This document shows positions 35,820-46,400 of a stretch of DNA of 64,000 bases, in pieces; position 1 is the stretch's first letter; each line of letters opens with the position of its first letter. The notes below the pieces were generated by a model. It saw only the letters and a list, made by a program, of their open reading frames with translations, made no database searches and was not told where the DNA came from. The position numbers were made by a program, and so were the translations under genes. The stretch is from Spirodela intermedia (taxonomy: Eukaryota; Streptophyta; Magnoliopsida; Alismatales; Araceae). The stretch is from contig LR746267.1 of NCBI GenBank assembly GCA_902729315.2, positions 9,535,424 through 9,599,423 on the forward strand. Direction: 5' to 3'.

Positions 35820-38730
35820 TCAATCTTCCAGTAGAAAGGACTTGAGCTCCTCCCTAAAAGCAGGCACTTTGCATGATTCAACAACCATGAATAATGCCAT
35901 CTCCTTGTAGCCCTTCAGCTGAAAATATATCAATAATTTTTAGATCATTCAAGGGCAGCCCAAGCAGGACATTTCTCATTATTTTTCACCCATTAAAAAA
36001 TATTCATCTATCATTTTGTGGGCAGGCAGATTCAGATCATAAATATCCAGAAAAAGGCGACTTTTTTGTGTTTATCCTCAGATAATGACCGAAAAAGGAG
36101 ATTAAAAATATATTAAAAGGAAATCAGAATGTTCCTAGAAAAATCAAGAATGCATGGAACCTTGATGAATCATTCAAAGAATAATTCTGCACAATCTGAA
36201 CTCCAATCAGATTGTGCAGAATTGATTTATTTTTTTCTGTTGGAGTGATCATTAATCAAAATATCTAACTGATTCCAGCAAAGTTAGAGAAAGATTACGA
36301 TCAAATTAATGAAAAAAATAATGTTCAAACCAAAATATTTCAAAAAAATCAATAATAGAAAGCTGGAAATTAGCCACGACAAGGAACGTACCTCAGGAGG
36401 AACCACTTGCTCTTTACGTGGTAAGTCAACGGTGAAGGATAATGAGCAGAGCTGAGGTCACAAAAGGAAAGGTTAATATTTATTATAGTTTTTTTAAGGA
36501 TTATAAATAATCCAATGTCTCTATATTAGAGCACTAAGATTTTTACCTTAAGAAAGATTTCATCTTCAGCCTTTACATAGACAATAGACTCATCATCCTC
36601 AGAAACTCTTCTCTTGGTCTAAACTCCGAAGAACAGATTGCATTAGAACGCTATCAAAGAGTGAAACTATGGATAATATGGAATGTGAGGACAAAAATAG
36701 GGATTAAAGAATTCATAAAATGTTTTCATATTTTATATTGTTACCTTTTTCCCTGAAGAGATCTTTGATCTTTCCCTAAAGTCAGCGTCCTTTCTCTGGA
36801 AAACCGTTGGAAGAACACTTCAGGTGAAACAAATATGTTCTAAAAAGCATATACATATTAAAATGATACATAAAAAATATGAGAACTCATATTTAGAATA
36901 TTGGGTTGACTAAATACCCAATGAGTAACATCACCATCTTCGATAAATAATAATAATAATAATAATAATAAAAAGCCCAGGACATAAGACATTCATACAT
37001 GAAGATTCATGCAAGTATCAAGTAGAAAGCCATCTGAAGAGCACTTCAGAGGGGAAAAAAATTATGATCCAGAAGCAAATATATTTGCATGATTAGTAAA
37101 AATCATCAAAACCAACTTAGAATCTTGGGTTGACCACATGCCCAATCAGTGAAGTCAGAATGTTCGATCAGAAAGATACTCAAAACCCTGAATCTGAGAT
37201 TTCCCTACCATGAAGATTCTTGTCAGTATCAAATAGGACTTGAATCGAAAGGAATCACGAAGCTCCTGTGTCGGCTGGAAGAAGAAAAAAAAAGAGAAAA
37301 AAAAAACGTAAGTATTAGAACAATCAAACACACGCCCCATCTTTTCCTAAAATCAGAACTATTATGTTCATCGAGCAAGATAGAACCAAGAACTCGGATC
37401 GACCTCATCTTCGGTCGCCCATGATACCTCATCGAAGAGGCCTTCATAGAGGGGCGATACTGGCTGATGAGGGAAGTTCACAAAGCGTTCACAGACCAGG
37501 AGCCCAACATCGTGTGCTCCCTCCCCGCTGAGCATGAGTTGTAGCTTCTTCTTCTTCATAAGATCCTCACAGCATGCCTCAAGGATGTAGTTTTTCAGCT
37601 CCTTGATGCATTGATGTGTCTGTTGTGAAGAACGAAGAAAAAAAAAACAATAAAACGATGAGGCCATCGGCTCAAAAGACATCTAGATTACCAGATAATT
37701 CACAATTTAGCAGCTTAAATCGAAATAAAAATGCAACATATAATGAACAATCATATAATATTATGCAGAATTATACTGAAAAGATAGATAGAATAGCAGA
37801 AGCCAGTGGAAAAGATTGTTCATGATGCAATTTGAACTAAAATCAAAAATCAAAAAACATGAACTAAAAAATAAAATAGACAAAACCAGCCGAACCCAAT
37901 AGAGAAAGATCGAAGAAAGTTGAGGTTTTTCAAGATGGGTGCAATCAGAATGTCAACAAATTCAAAAAACCGATCATAAAATTTTTCATGCATCCATGAT
38001 TATTACCCCATATCTTCCCAGGTTTAGGGCAGTAATGACAGCATAAGGTCCCACATCCTCAGCTTCGCCTGATTCTCCACCTTCTCCGCTAGCAGCAGCT
38101 TCTTCCTCTTCTCCTTCTTCTTGTTCTTCTCCTTCCGGGCTCTCTGACTTGACCACCGTCCCTACGGTGGTCTGGCCAAGGATAAGGTCAACGAAGCCGC
38201 TGACATCCCACTCCCGGTCGCCAAGGTAACTTCGAAGAAGAAGCTTCACGCCATGGAAATCCCCCGGCTTTGGGTCGAAGAACCCAAAATCCACCTGCAC
38301 CGTCGCCTCCGCCACCTACAGGGAAAGAAATTTCGACAGGGAGATCGAAGCGTAAGGAGAAACAAAGAGGAAAAAATGGAGAAAAACAGTAGGTGCCCAC
38401 ATCTTCTTCTTCGTCGTCGTCGTCTTCATCCATTATGTCGCTGTCGTCCTCCTCCTCCTCCTCCTCCTCTGAAGTTGATTCCGTCGGCTGCGGCGGGGAT
38501 GCGGAGCTTTTAAACGGAGGCTTGAGCCCAGCTTGATCGCCGGCCTTGCAGATGGAAGTGCGCCGGAGAAGTCTGCAGGATAAGGAGCGAAAGAAGGGGG
38601 AGAAGCCGACGGGTCTCCTCGTGAAGGGGAGCCGCCGCCGCCGCCTCCGTCGCCCGTTCGCCGGAAGACCGAGCTGAGGCCGGAGTTCCGCCACCGTCGC
38701 CGTCTCTGGCCGCTGCCGGCTGCCCACCAT
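35820..38730 (-). CDS. BCCIP: BCCIP/BCP1 family protein
   Basis: Eight exons (38401-38730, 38007-38315, 37404-37619, 37209-37274, 36745-36795, 36547-36618, 36392-36451, 35820-35918) all join in phase 0 and give 400 residues. A basic N-terminus (GRRRRRRRLPFTRRP) is followed by an acidic run ending MDEDDDDEEED. The family core is DFGFFDPKPGDFHGVKLLL, then FVDLILGQTTVGTVVK with an acidic insert, TALNLGRYG, QCIKELKNYILEAC, GLLVCERFVNFPHQ and ELRDSFRFKSYLILTRIF. The C-terminal part has YVKAEDEIFLKLCSLSF and ends AFREELKSFLLED. Homologues bind BRCA2 and p21 in animals, and yeast Bcp1 is a nuclear chaperone for ribosomal protein uL14; the plant role is inferred. The ATG used is the first in frame after a stretch lacking ATG. 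Confidence 0.9.
36943..36972. repeat. (AAT)n microsatellite in BCCIP intron 5
   Basis: About nine AAT units between exons 5 and 4 of the BCCIP gene. Confidence 0.9.
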
Positions 38731-39418
38731 ATTTTCTCTCGCCGCCGGTGGCCGCCGCGCGGGCAGAGGCGGCGCCGCCGAGGAGGATTCGGAGGGCTGC
38801 GCTATGGAGGGAAGGGGCGGGGGTGGATTCCTTCTGAGTAGCGATGTATTTAAACTCAGCAAAGCCCATTAACACTCTACGAATTTCTTTCTAAGAGAGG
38901 GGAAACAGATATATATCTATATGTATGGTCTCTCTCTCTCTCTCTCCCTTTCTATCCGTTCCCCGGGGCTTCTTCTGCGTGGAGAGGGAGAAAGATACAG
39001 AGAGAGAGAGAGACCATCCTAGATTGTCTTCTTTCTAACATACCGGTATATACAGAGCTCATCATTCCTCTCTCTCTCTCCTCCAGATATTCATCACACA
39101 CGCGCTCTCTCTCCCCTCCCTTCCTGTCCGTCCCCGAAGGTTCTTCTGCGTGGAGTGAGATAGATAGATAGATAGAGAGAGAAAGAAAGAAAGAGAGAGA
39201 GTAAGAGCGGTCAGCAGGGTAGAGATAAAGAGAAAGATCAACGGTATAGAGAGAGATAGAGAGAGCATCCTAAGATTTCCTTCTTTCTTACATACCAGTC
39301 TTTACAGAGAATTCCTCTCTCTAACCAAAGCACACGCTCTCTCTCTCTCTCTTTCTGTCCATCCCCGAGGGCTTCTTGAGAGAGAAAGAGAGGGGGAGTG
39401 GATGACGCGGAAGTGACG
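38731..39418. other. intergenic, GA/CT-rich
   Basis: It lies between the BCCIP start and the pectin acetylesterase stop. The first ~170 bases are GC-rich and belong to the BCCIP promoter or 5' UTR. The rest is three to four diverged units of a CT-rich/GA-rich block, each with TTCTTCTGCGTGGAG- or GGCTTCTT-like text and TCTTCTTTCT-ACATACC. No gene seen. Confidence 0.6.
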
Positions 39419-39870
39419 TCAGAATATGATGGGGTGGTACGTGTAGAACTTGGGGCAAGAGGGGTTGCAGGGGTACGCGCAGTCCACCTCCTGGAAGCCC
39501 CTCCGGTCGTAGTACCAGTCCCCCACGGCCTTCCCGATTTGCTGCGACCCAAACGGCACACCGGTAGTAGGTTTCCGGAAAGTCCTCGGAAAACGCTGGA
39601 GACGGGATGAAAAGACACGTAGACAGAGGGATGCTGCGTGGCAGGCGTTTGGACCGCCCGACCAGAATTCTGCAGAATTACGATAGAAAAAACAGGGTTT
39701 TGGGGAGAAGAGAGAGAGAGATGACGGGCAAAAACACAGGGAGAGAAGATAGAGGGAGAAAGAGAGAGAGAGAGAGAGAGATTGGTGATGATGATGGGAA
39801 GAGACCGATGAGATGGGTAGAGAGAGAGATGATGGGTAGAGAAGGAGATAGAGAACAGACCAAAGAGATG

Positions 39871-39901
<31 letters not shown>

Positions 39902-41356
39902 GGTAGCTTACAGTGGAGTGAAGGGTTGGGGAGTCCTGCCATAGCCAAGTCCGCTGGTCCTCGGATTGGCAGTGGACGAAGCACGAGTTTATAAACATCC
40001 CTCGAGACGAGGAAGACCCCAGACCTCCTACTGCCTCGAGAAAATACGTCCGAAAGCCTGTTTAGAGAGAGATAGAGATAGATAGAGAGAGAGAGAGAAA
40101 CAAATAAAAGCATCTGTTAGGGGGTGATAGAGGTGGATGAATGAATAGAAAAGGCGACGGAGATCACCACATGAACTGTGTAAGAGGGAGAGCGACGCAG
40201 TTAGGAGGGTTGGAAATACATGCATCTAGAGATAGAAAGGTAGAGAGGGGGAGCGAGAGAGAGAGAGAGAGATAGAGAGAGAGAGAAAGAGAGAGGACTC
40301 ACGTTGAAGGACGTCGAGCTGAGGGGGAGAACACTGCTTTATGTCCGTCTTGCACGACTTCCAGCTTCCTGAGGGATCCGCAGTGTACGGAACCAAGACG
40401 TTCGATATCTGAGCACCCAGCCCAAGGTTACGCCAAGTAGAAACGATGAAAGATAGAGATAGCGAGAGAGAGAGAGAGAGAGAGAGAGTAGAACACTACG
40501 TAGGCAGTCAAGTGGATACGTTCACGAGCAGATTGTTAGAGAGAGAGATAGAGAGTTACAGGAGGATGAATAGAGAGAGGAAGGTGAATCTACGGTCGCT
40601 TTGGTAGTCTTGAGAGAAAGAGAGAGAGAGAGGAGATTGTTGACCTGCCATGAATCATACGCCGGGTTCAGCAGGAAGAGAGGCGTCTGGATTCGCCAAG
40701 CCATGTACTGCGGGAAGAAGCACTGCATTGCCCAGAAGAATCCATGAGCAACTCTCAGCCCTAACTCTCTCTCTCTCTTGACGCTTTTCTTCGGAACTCA
40801 CCGTGTTGGGGGGCATCTTGGAAGTGCAGGAGGGCGGCAGGTGTCTCGCCGATCCCTGCCCGACCACCGACCATGTGAGATGGAATTACGATGACGTAAT
40901 CATCGAAAAATAAGTCAATTTAAGTGTCTAGCTTACGTGTAAGTTGACCACGCCGTCGTAGAATGATTTGATTGTACGATTTCCGTCGATGCTCATCCTA
41001 CCACCATAAGAGGCGTCTCCGTCAACGTCAACTACTCGAAATAAACCCCCCCCCTTCCTTTTACGTCTTTCTCTCTCTCTCTACTTCAGGTTCCGGGGCC
41101 CAATGAACCGTGAAGGGAGAGAGAGAGAGAGAGGATGAAGTAAAGATAGAGGTGGAGAGATAGAGGGAGCGAAAGAGTTGGAAGATGTTGAAGCAAAAAT
41201 AGAGAGCGGCAGAAGATGCAGAAGATGTTTAAGTAAAGGGAGAGAGAGAAGATGAGGTAGAAATAGAGGTGGAGAGACAGAGGGAGGGAAAGAGTTGGAA
41301 AATGTTGAAGTAAAAAACACAGAGTGACAGAAGATGCAGAAGATGATGAAGTAAAT

Positions 41357-41404
<48 letters not shown>

Positions 41405-41462
41405 TGAAGACGTTGAAGTGAAAATAGATAGATATAGAGAGAGGAGATGTCGAAGTGAAGAT

Positions 41463-41502
<40 letters not shown>

Positions 41503-41868
41503 GCTGTTGAAGTAATGATTGAGGGAGAGATAAAATATGTTGAAGTAAAGATAGAGAGAGAGAGAACCCATTGAAGTAAAGGTAGAGTGAGAAACCAGAA
41601 AGCAGAATGGGTAAACTCACACGTCAATGAAGAAGCCGGCATCTGCGAGGCACTTGACCCTGGCTCCCCCGGGCAATAGGGAGCGGAACCCATCGCAGTG
41701 CAACATGGAAGCCAGACCGCCCGCCGAGCACCCAGAAAGCAGTGCCTGCCACGTGTCTCAAGGCCAAATCACCCACAAGAGAAACACAGGACAGATAGAA
41801 AGATAGATAGATAGATAAATAGAGAGAGAGAGAGATAGAGAGATAGATAGGTAGATAAATAGAGATAC

Positions 41869-41912
<44 letters not shown>

Positions 41913-41954
41913 ATAGAGGAGATATATATATATATATATAGATGATAGATAAAT

Positions 41955-42020
<66 letters not shown>

Positions 42021-42309
42021 AGAGAGAGAGATAAATAGATAGAAGATCATTCGGAAAACAGCACTAGTCGGCTTACATTCTCTGCACGGTCCATCCCTCT
42101 CGACCGTAGTTCTTCCATCACCACCATGAAGACCCTGTGCCCGCGATAGTGGAGATTGGTGGACTGCCCATCGAAGAAAATGGCACCAAAAGTATTTAGA
42201 AACTCTGGCATTGAAAGAAAATATCTCTCAACTTTATTATTATTATTGATATTAATATGTAGTCAAAGGTAGAGGCTCGAGCGAGGGCGGTCCCGGCCTG
42301 GGTTATCTT

Positions 42310-42347
<38 letters not shown>

Positions 42348-44631
42348 TGTCAAATGGGCAGAGGGGGGTGGGAATGCCACGTGGCAGTAAAAATGAGCTT
42401 CATAGTAGTGGGCTCAGCAAGGTGCTGAGCTGGGCCAAGATTTTGGGCTTATGTGGCCAAGATTATAAGCGTGGACGAGTGCTCACGGGATCCACTTCTT
42501 CCACGTCTCCAGTGAATGAGGAGCCGTCACAGTAGCGGATCTTCACCTTGTTCCAATTATAGAAATCTGGAAAATAAAAAAATGCTGAAATTAATAACTG
42601 TATTTCGGGGAATAACCCAGGTTAGAAACTTCATTATTTTGCGTAAAAAAAAATTCGTGGCAATAATATATTTGGATTGAAAAACGTTATGATGCAGTTA
42701 CCATAAGATAAACACGTGGTAAAAAATGGAAATCTAATAAATAACACATAATTCGGGTAAATAACACTTTTAGCATGAATTCTCCTACATATATCTTTAT
42801 TAGTCTCTCATATGCTTAAACCATATTTTTCATTCTAAAATATTTGAAATCTGGGTATTAAGACTAAGATTTGGGATAGTATTTGCAATATAAATCTTGA
42901 CGATAAATTAGTCACTCATACTCTATAAAAAAATAAAATTGGACATAAATACAAAAATTATAGAGATTAGAGACTAGAACCCCATTTGAAATCTGGGTAT
43001 CAAGACCAAAATTTGGGATAAGTATTTGCAATATAAATCTTTACAATAAATTAGTCACTCATACTCTTAAAAAAAGGAAAATTGGACACAAATACAAAAT
43101 TTATAGAGATTAGGGACTAAAGCCCCATTTGAAATCTGGGAATTAAGACAAAATTTTGGGATAAGTATTTGCAATATAAATCTTGACGATAAATTAGTCA
43201 CTTATACTCTTAAAAAAGAAAATTGGACATAAATACAAGAACAACTGAGATGAGAGGCTAAGACCCCATTCGAAATCTGCGTATGAACACAAAGATTTTG
43301 GGATAGTGTTTGCAATATAAATCTTGATGATAAATTAGTCACTCATACTCTTAAAAAAGAAAATTAGACATAAGTACAATAATAATAGAGATGAGAGGCT
43401 AAAACCCCATTTGAAATCTGGATATTAGCACAAAGATTGGGATAGTATTTACGATATAAATACAGCTGATAAAAATTAATTATTCATACCCTAAAAAATA
43501 TTTTTGGACATAAAACTAAACCCATTTGAAATCTTGGTATTTAGGACCAAGATTTGCAAGTATACATCTTGATGATAGATTAGAGATAAGTTAACAAGAC
43601 ATTTCTGATTTAAAATATAAGAACTATAGAGGTGCGAGACCAAATGTATTAAGACCAAGATTTGGAATATTTGCATTGTATATGAAGGTACCGACCTGGA
43701 TTGCACTGCTGATTGCTGCTCAAGATTCCGGCGAACTGGGCTTGCTTCTCCATAGCTGTGGAGGAGCCCAAGTTGGTGTTCTTCCGGGCGAGACAGCTAG
43801 AGACGTCGTCGCACCATCCACCCCCCTGTGGACCAAAGCCTTCACTTTACGGTGCTAAATAACAAAATAAGCCAGGCTCTGTAATGAGTAGGAGACACCA
43901 CCCATTTGGGGAGAGAGAGAGAGAGAGAGAGAGAAATAAATGAGGAATTCGGTTCTGTCGGAGGTGGTCACCTCGAGATGGACGAGCCAGTTGTTGAGTC
44001 CGGTTCCAAAGCCTCTGAAGAGATGGTAAGCCGGTGGACTCCCGTCCAGGCAGACTGTCAAACGGTTGCGGTGAGCCCGGAGAATCTTTAGCGAGAGAGA
44101 GTGAGAGATACTAGATAGATGGAGAGAAAGATAAACAGGAATCGGTAGATGGGTGTGCTTATAGTTAGAGAGAGATGGGTAGATAGTTACCTGTAAAGGT
44201 AGAAAGAGAGAGAGAGAGAGAGAGAAATGGGTTGATAGTTACGCAATGACAATAAGTAGATAGAGAGAGGGAGAGAGAGAAATGGATTGATAGTTACGCA
44301 ATGACAATAAATAGATAGAGAGAGGGAGAGAGAGAAATGGATTGATAGTTACGCATATGATAGTAGATAGATAGCGATCGAGAGATCGAGAGAGAGGGAG
44401 AGGAGTGGAACCTGCTCCCTTGGCCGCAGCATTCTGGAGATAAGTAATATCCACATATTGGTCGCAAGCTGCATCTGCAAACTGACTTGCGGGGCCTCTC
44501 CCGACCGAAACCAGCAGGCCTAGAGAGAGAACTATCCATCCACACGTTCTTCCCATTCCGAATCCAAATCTAGAAGCAACCATTAAAAACTCATTAATTA
44601 GACAGGAAGACCTCGATTCTCTGAAGTTCAT
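39419..44631 (-). CDS. PAE: Pectin acetylesterase
   Basis: Twelve exons (44412-44631, 43972-44054, 43696-43825, 42487-42566, 42077-42163, 41621-41745, 40937-40997, 40802-40855, 40645-40722, 40303-40408, 39912-40057, 39419-39541) give 430 residues, or 414 and 405 from the next ATGs at 44583 and 44556. A signal peptide ([14 protein letters not shown]) fits best from the third Met. [19 protein letters not shown] and GGGWC form the oxyanion-hole region. GCSAGG holds the nucleophile Ser207 (longest numbering), NPAYDSWQ the acid Asp and NSCFVHCQ the His. The C-terminus has paired cysteines (CAYPCNPSC). Known role: removes acetyl groups from pectin in the wall (CE13, Notum-like fold). Introns carry an exceptional repeat load. 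Confidence 0.93.
39700..40640. repeat. GA-rich tracts in PAE introns 9-11
   Basis: Repeated (GA)n runs, e.g. 39755-39780, 39870-39900, 40083-40098, 40255-40292, 40462-40488 and 40618-40632, occupy introns 11, 10 and 9. They read as CT in the transcript. Confidence 0.9.
41105..41590. repeat. compound GA-rich minisatellite in PAE intron 6
   Basis: A unit of about 110-120 bases (AAGTAAA-GATAGAGGTGGAGAG ... GAAAGAGTTGGAA-ATGTTGAAG ... GACAGAAGATGCAGAAGATG) is present twice at about 41135-41240 and 41250-41355. Shorter units pairing GTTGAAGTAA with (GA)n follow, plus a (CAGA)n run at 41376-41404. Confidence 0.85.
41790..42040. repeat. GA/GATA/TA microsatellite block in PAE intron 5
   Basis: Interleaved (GATA)n, (GA)n up to about 50 bases and a short (TA)n, filling most of intron 5. 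Confidence 0.95.
42313..42344. repeat. (GA)n in PAE intron 4
   Basis: A pure GA run of about 16 units. Confidence 0.95.
42842..43660. repeat. ~141-bp tandem repeat, six copies
   Basis: Units begin with ATTTGAAATCTGGGTATTA-like text at 42842, 42984, 43127, 43268, 43409 and 43524, so the period is 141-143 bases, with a shorter fifth interval of 115. Each also contains TTTGCAATATAAATCTTGA and TAAATTAGTCACTCATACTC. It lies in intron 3 of the pectin acetylesterase gene and is AT-rich and non-coding. Confidence 0.92.
43907..44400. repeat. GA tracts in PAE introns 1-2
   Basis: A (GA)n run at 43910-43934 lies in intron 2. Intron 1 has three near-identical ~70-base units built on GAAATGGATTGATAGTTACGC between about 44225 and 44365, plus GA runs. 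Confidence 0.88.
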
Positions 44632-44719
44632 TGATCAGATGCAAATACCCCGGTTCCTCCCCCTCCGGATCTCCAAATATGAGATATAGAGAAGACGATC
44701 CCTCCTGCTATTTAAACCG

Positions 44720-44775
<56 letters not shown>

Positions 44776-44867
44776 TAGAGAGGGAGAGAAAGAGAGGGGG
44801 AGGGATGGAGAGAGAGAGAGAGAGAGGGGTGGAGAGATGAGGTGAGGGCAACTGGCAAGGGCCCGGC
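44632..44867. repeat. PAE upstream, (GA)n
   Basis: The region just upstream of the longest PAE start holds a (GA)n tract at 44724-44773 and further GA-rich DNA to 44835. On the gene's sense strand this is CT. Confidence 0.9.
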
Positions 44868-45310
44868 TTCTGGTGCAATCTGTTGCAGGTCGACCGTCAG
44901 CGGGGTAGGTGGCGATTTGTCATCTCTCATCGCCGCCGGCCGCCGGCCGCCACCGGCCGGGCTCCGCCGACAGGGCTGCGAGAGGTGCCAGCCGGGAGAC
45001 GTGAAGACGAAGGCCCAACAGCTGCCAGGCACAGCCATCCTCTGGATTCCAGCGGGTCGGAGAGACGGAGAAGCCAAAATCCACATAATGGCCGCAATCC
45101 GTTGCTGGCTCGAGCGTCGGCGTGGTTGGTGGCGATTTGTCATCTCTCGTCGCCGCCGGCCGCCGGCCGCCGCCCGCCACCCGCCGGGCTCCGTCGACGG
45201 GGCGGCGGAGATGGTTTGCTAGGAGATATGGGAACGAAGGTCGAACATCTGCCGGGCACCGTCATCTTCTAGATTCCAGCGGGTTAGAGGAGCCGCTACG
45301 GGGCGCCGTG
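44868..45310 (+). repeat. 220-bp GC-rich tandem duplication
   Basis: Two copies, about 44868-45087 and 45088-45310, with offset 220. Shared text includes GGTGGCGATTTGTCATCTCT, CGCCGCCGGCCGCCGGCCGCC and GATTCCAGCGGGT. It is very GC-rich and lies 0.3-0.7 kb upstream of PAE. Open frames across it are repeat-driven. Confidence 0.88.
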
Positions 45311-46046
45311 GCTCGGGAGATCGCTCAGAGGTAGGCCAAGTGTGCTCATCGGCCGTTAACTCGATTCAGTCGCATGAACACCATCCATTCAGATCTAAAG
45401 TCCCCCGGAAAACCAGGTCTTCGGGAACACGCTACCCGGATAAAGTTTCCAAGACAGGAAAAGCTACCACTTTTGGTAAGCAAACAGGCATTTTGTCCTC
45501 AGTTCATAAATAAATTAGGTAATCGGCACCCCGAGAACCTAGAAAGCCAAACCGAAACGTTCCACTTCTCAAAAAAAGAGGTGTTTTGTAGATCATTTTT
45601 TTAGTAATGAACCATTATTATTTTCTTAAACGATGAATAATACCTGTTTTCATTTAGTATAAACATGCCATAAAATAGTGACGCTCATTATGGGCTTCTC
45701 TCTCTCTCTCTCTCTGTCCCTTCCCCCCCCATAAGCGCTTCAATAATCCCCCAACATCCTTCATCTCCTCTTTATTTCTCTTTTGAACATTCCATCGAGA
45801 GAGATAGGGAAGCTCATAGTGATCCTCACTATATTTATTTCATATGTATGTTCAGGAAAATAGTTACAAGTCATAATCTAAGAAAAAATAGTGATTTGTT
45901 GGTAAAATGTGACTTAAAAAATGGAATGTTTATGTTTAATTTTTTTGCTTATAGGTACCTATTACTTGGTCGACTTTACTTTTATGATAGAATATTATAG
46001 AGAAAGAGAGAGGACATGAAAGATGTCGAGGATATTATTAATGCTC

Positions 46047-46081
<35 letters not shown>

Positions 46082-46400
46082 CTGTAGGGTTTTTGGCTGG
46101 ATTCGTACCCAATCTGAGCTAGGCGTGTTTACTTGAGAGCATTACGGACATATAGAATCATGTTGGGTGCGAGTAATCTTCCTACTGAACCATTCAAGCG
46201 GCCCGCCTTTCTTCATCTATACCAGCAGCCACGCACGACACATCATGCTAGCAATCTTCCTAAAACCTTATGACTTACTTAAGAATAAAACTATAAATAA
46301 TTTTTTTATTCTAAATAATGGAAGAGGAACTTGGAAAGTTACATTAGAAGAATGAAGAAGGAATATTTGTTGGATACATTAAAAAATCAAAGTTTTAGAT
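45311..46400. other. intergenic, upstream of PAE
   Basis: It contains a block at 45315-45375 similar to 50490-50525, a (CT)n at 45696-45715 and a (GA)n at 46049-46079. No gene seen. Confidence 0.45.

Noticed and set aside
41081-41693. Long Leu/Ser-rich open frames on the minus strand (also 39238-40113 and 41769-42050)
   Set aside because: They are read-through of (CT)n repeats inside pectin acetylesterase introns; the composition is purely repeat-driven.
42842-43660. CRISPR-like array
   Set aside because: Units are ~141 bases and similar throughout, with no short repeat/unique spacer pattern, and the genome is eukaryotic.
7239-44631. Biosynthetic cluster of wall/lignan genes (PAO, PLR, PAE)
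   Set aside because: They are separated by unrelated housekeeping genes, lie on both strands and share no promoter elements I can see; co-location is best read as chance.
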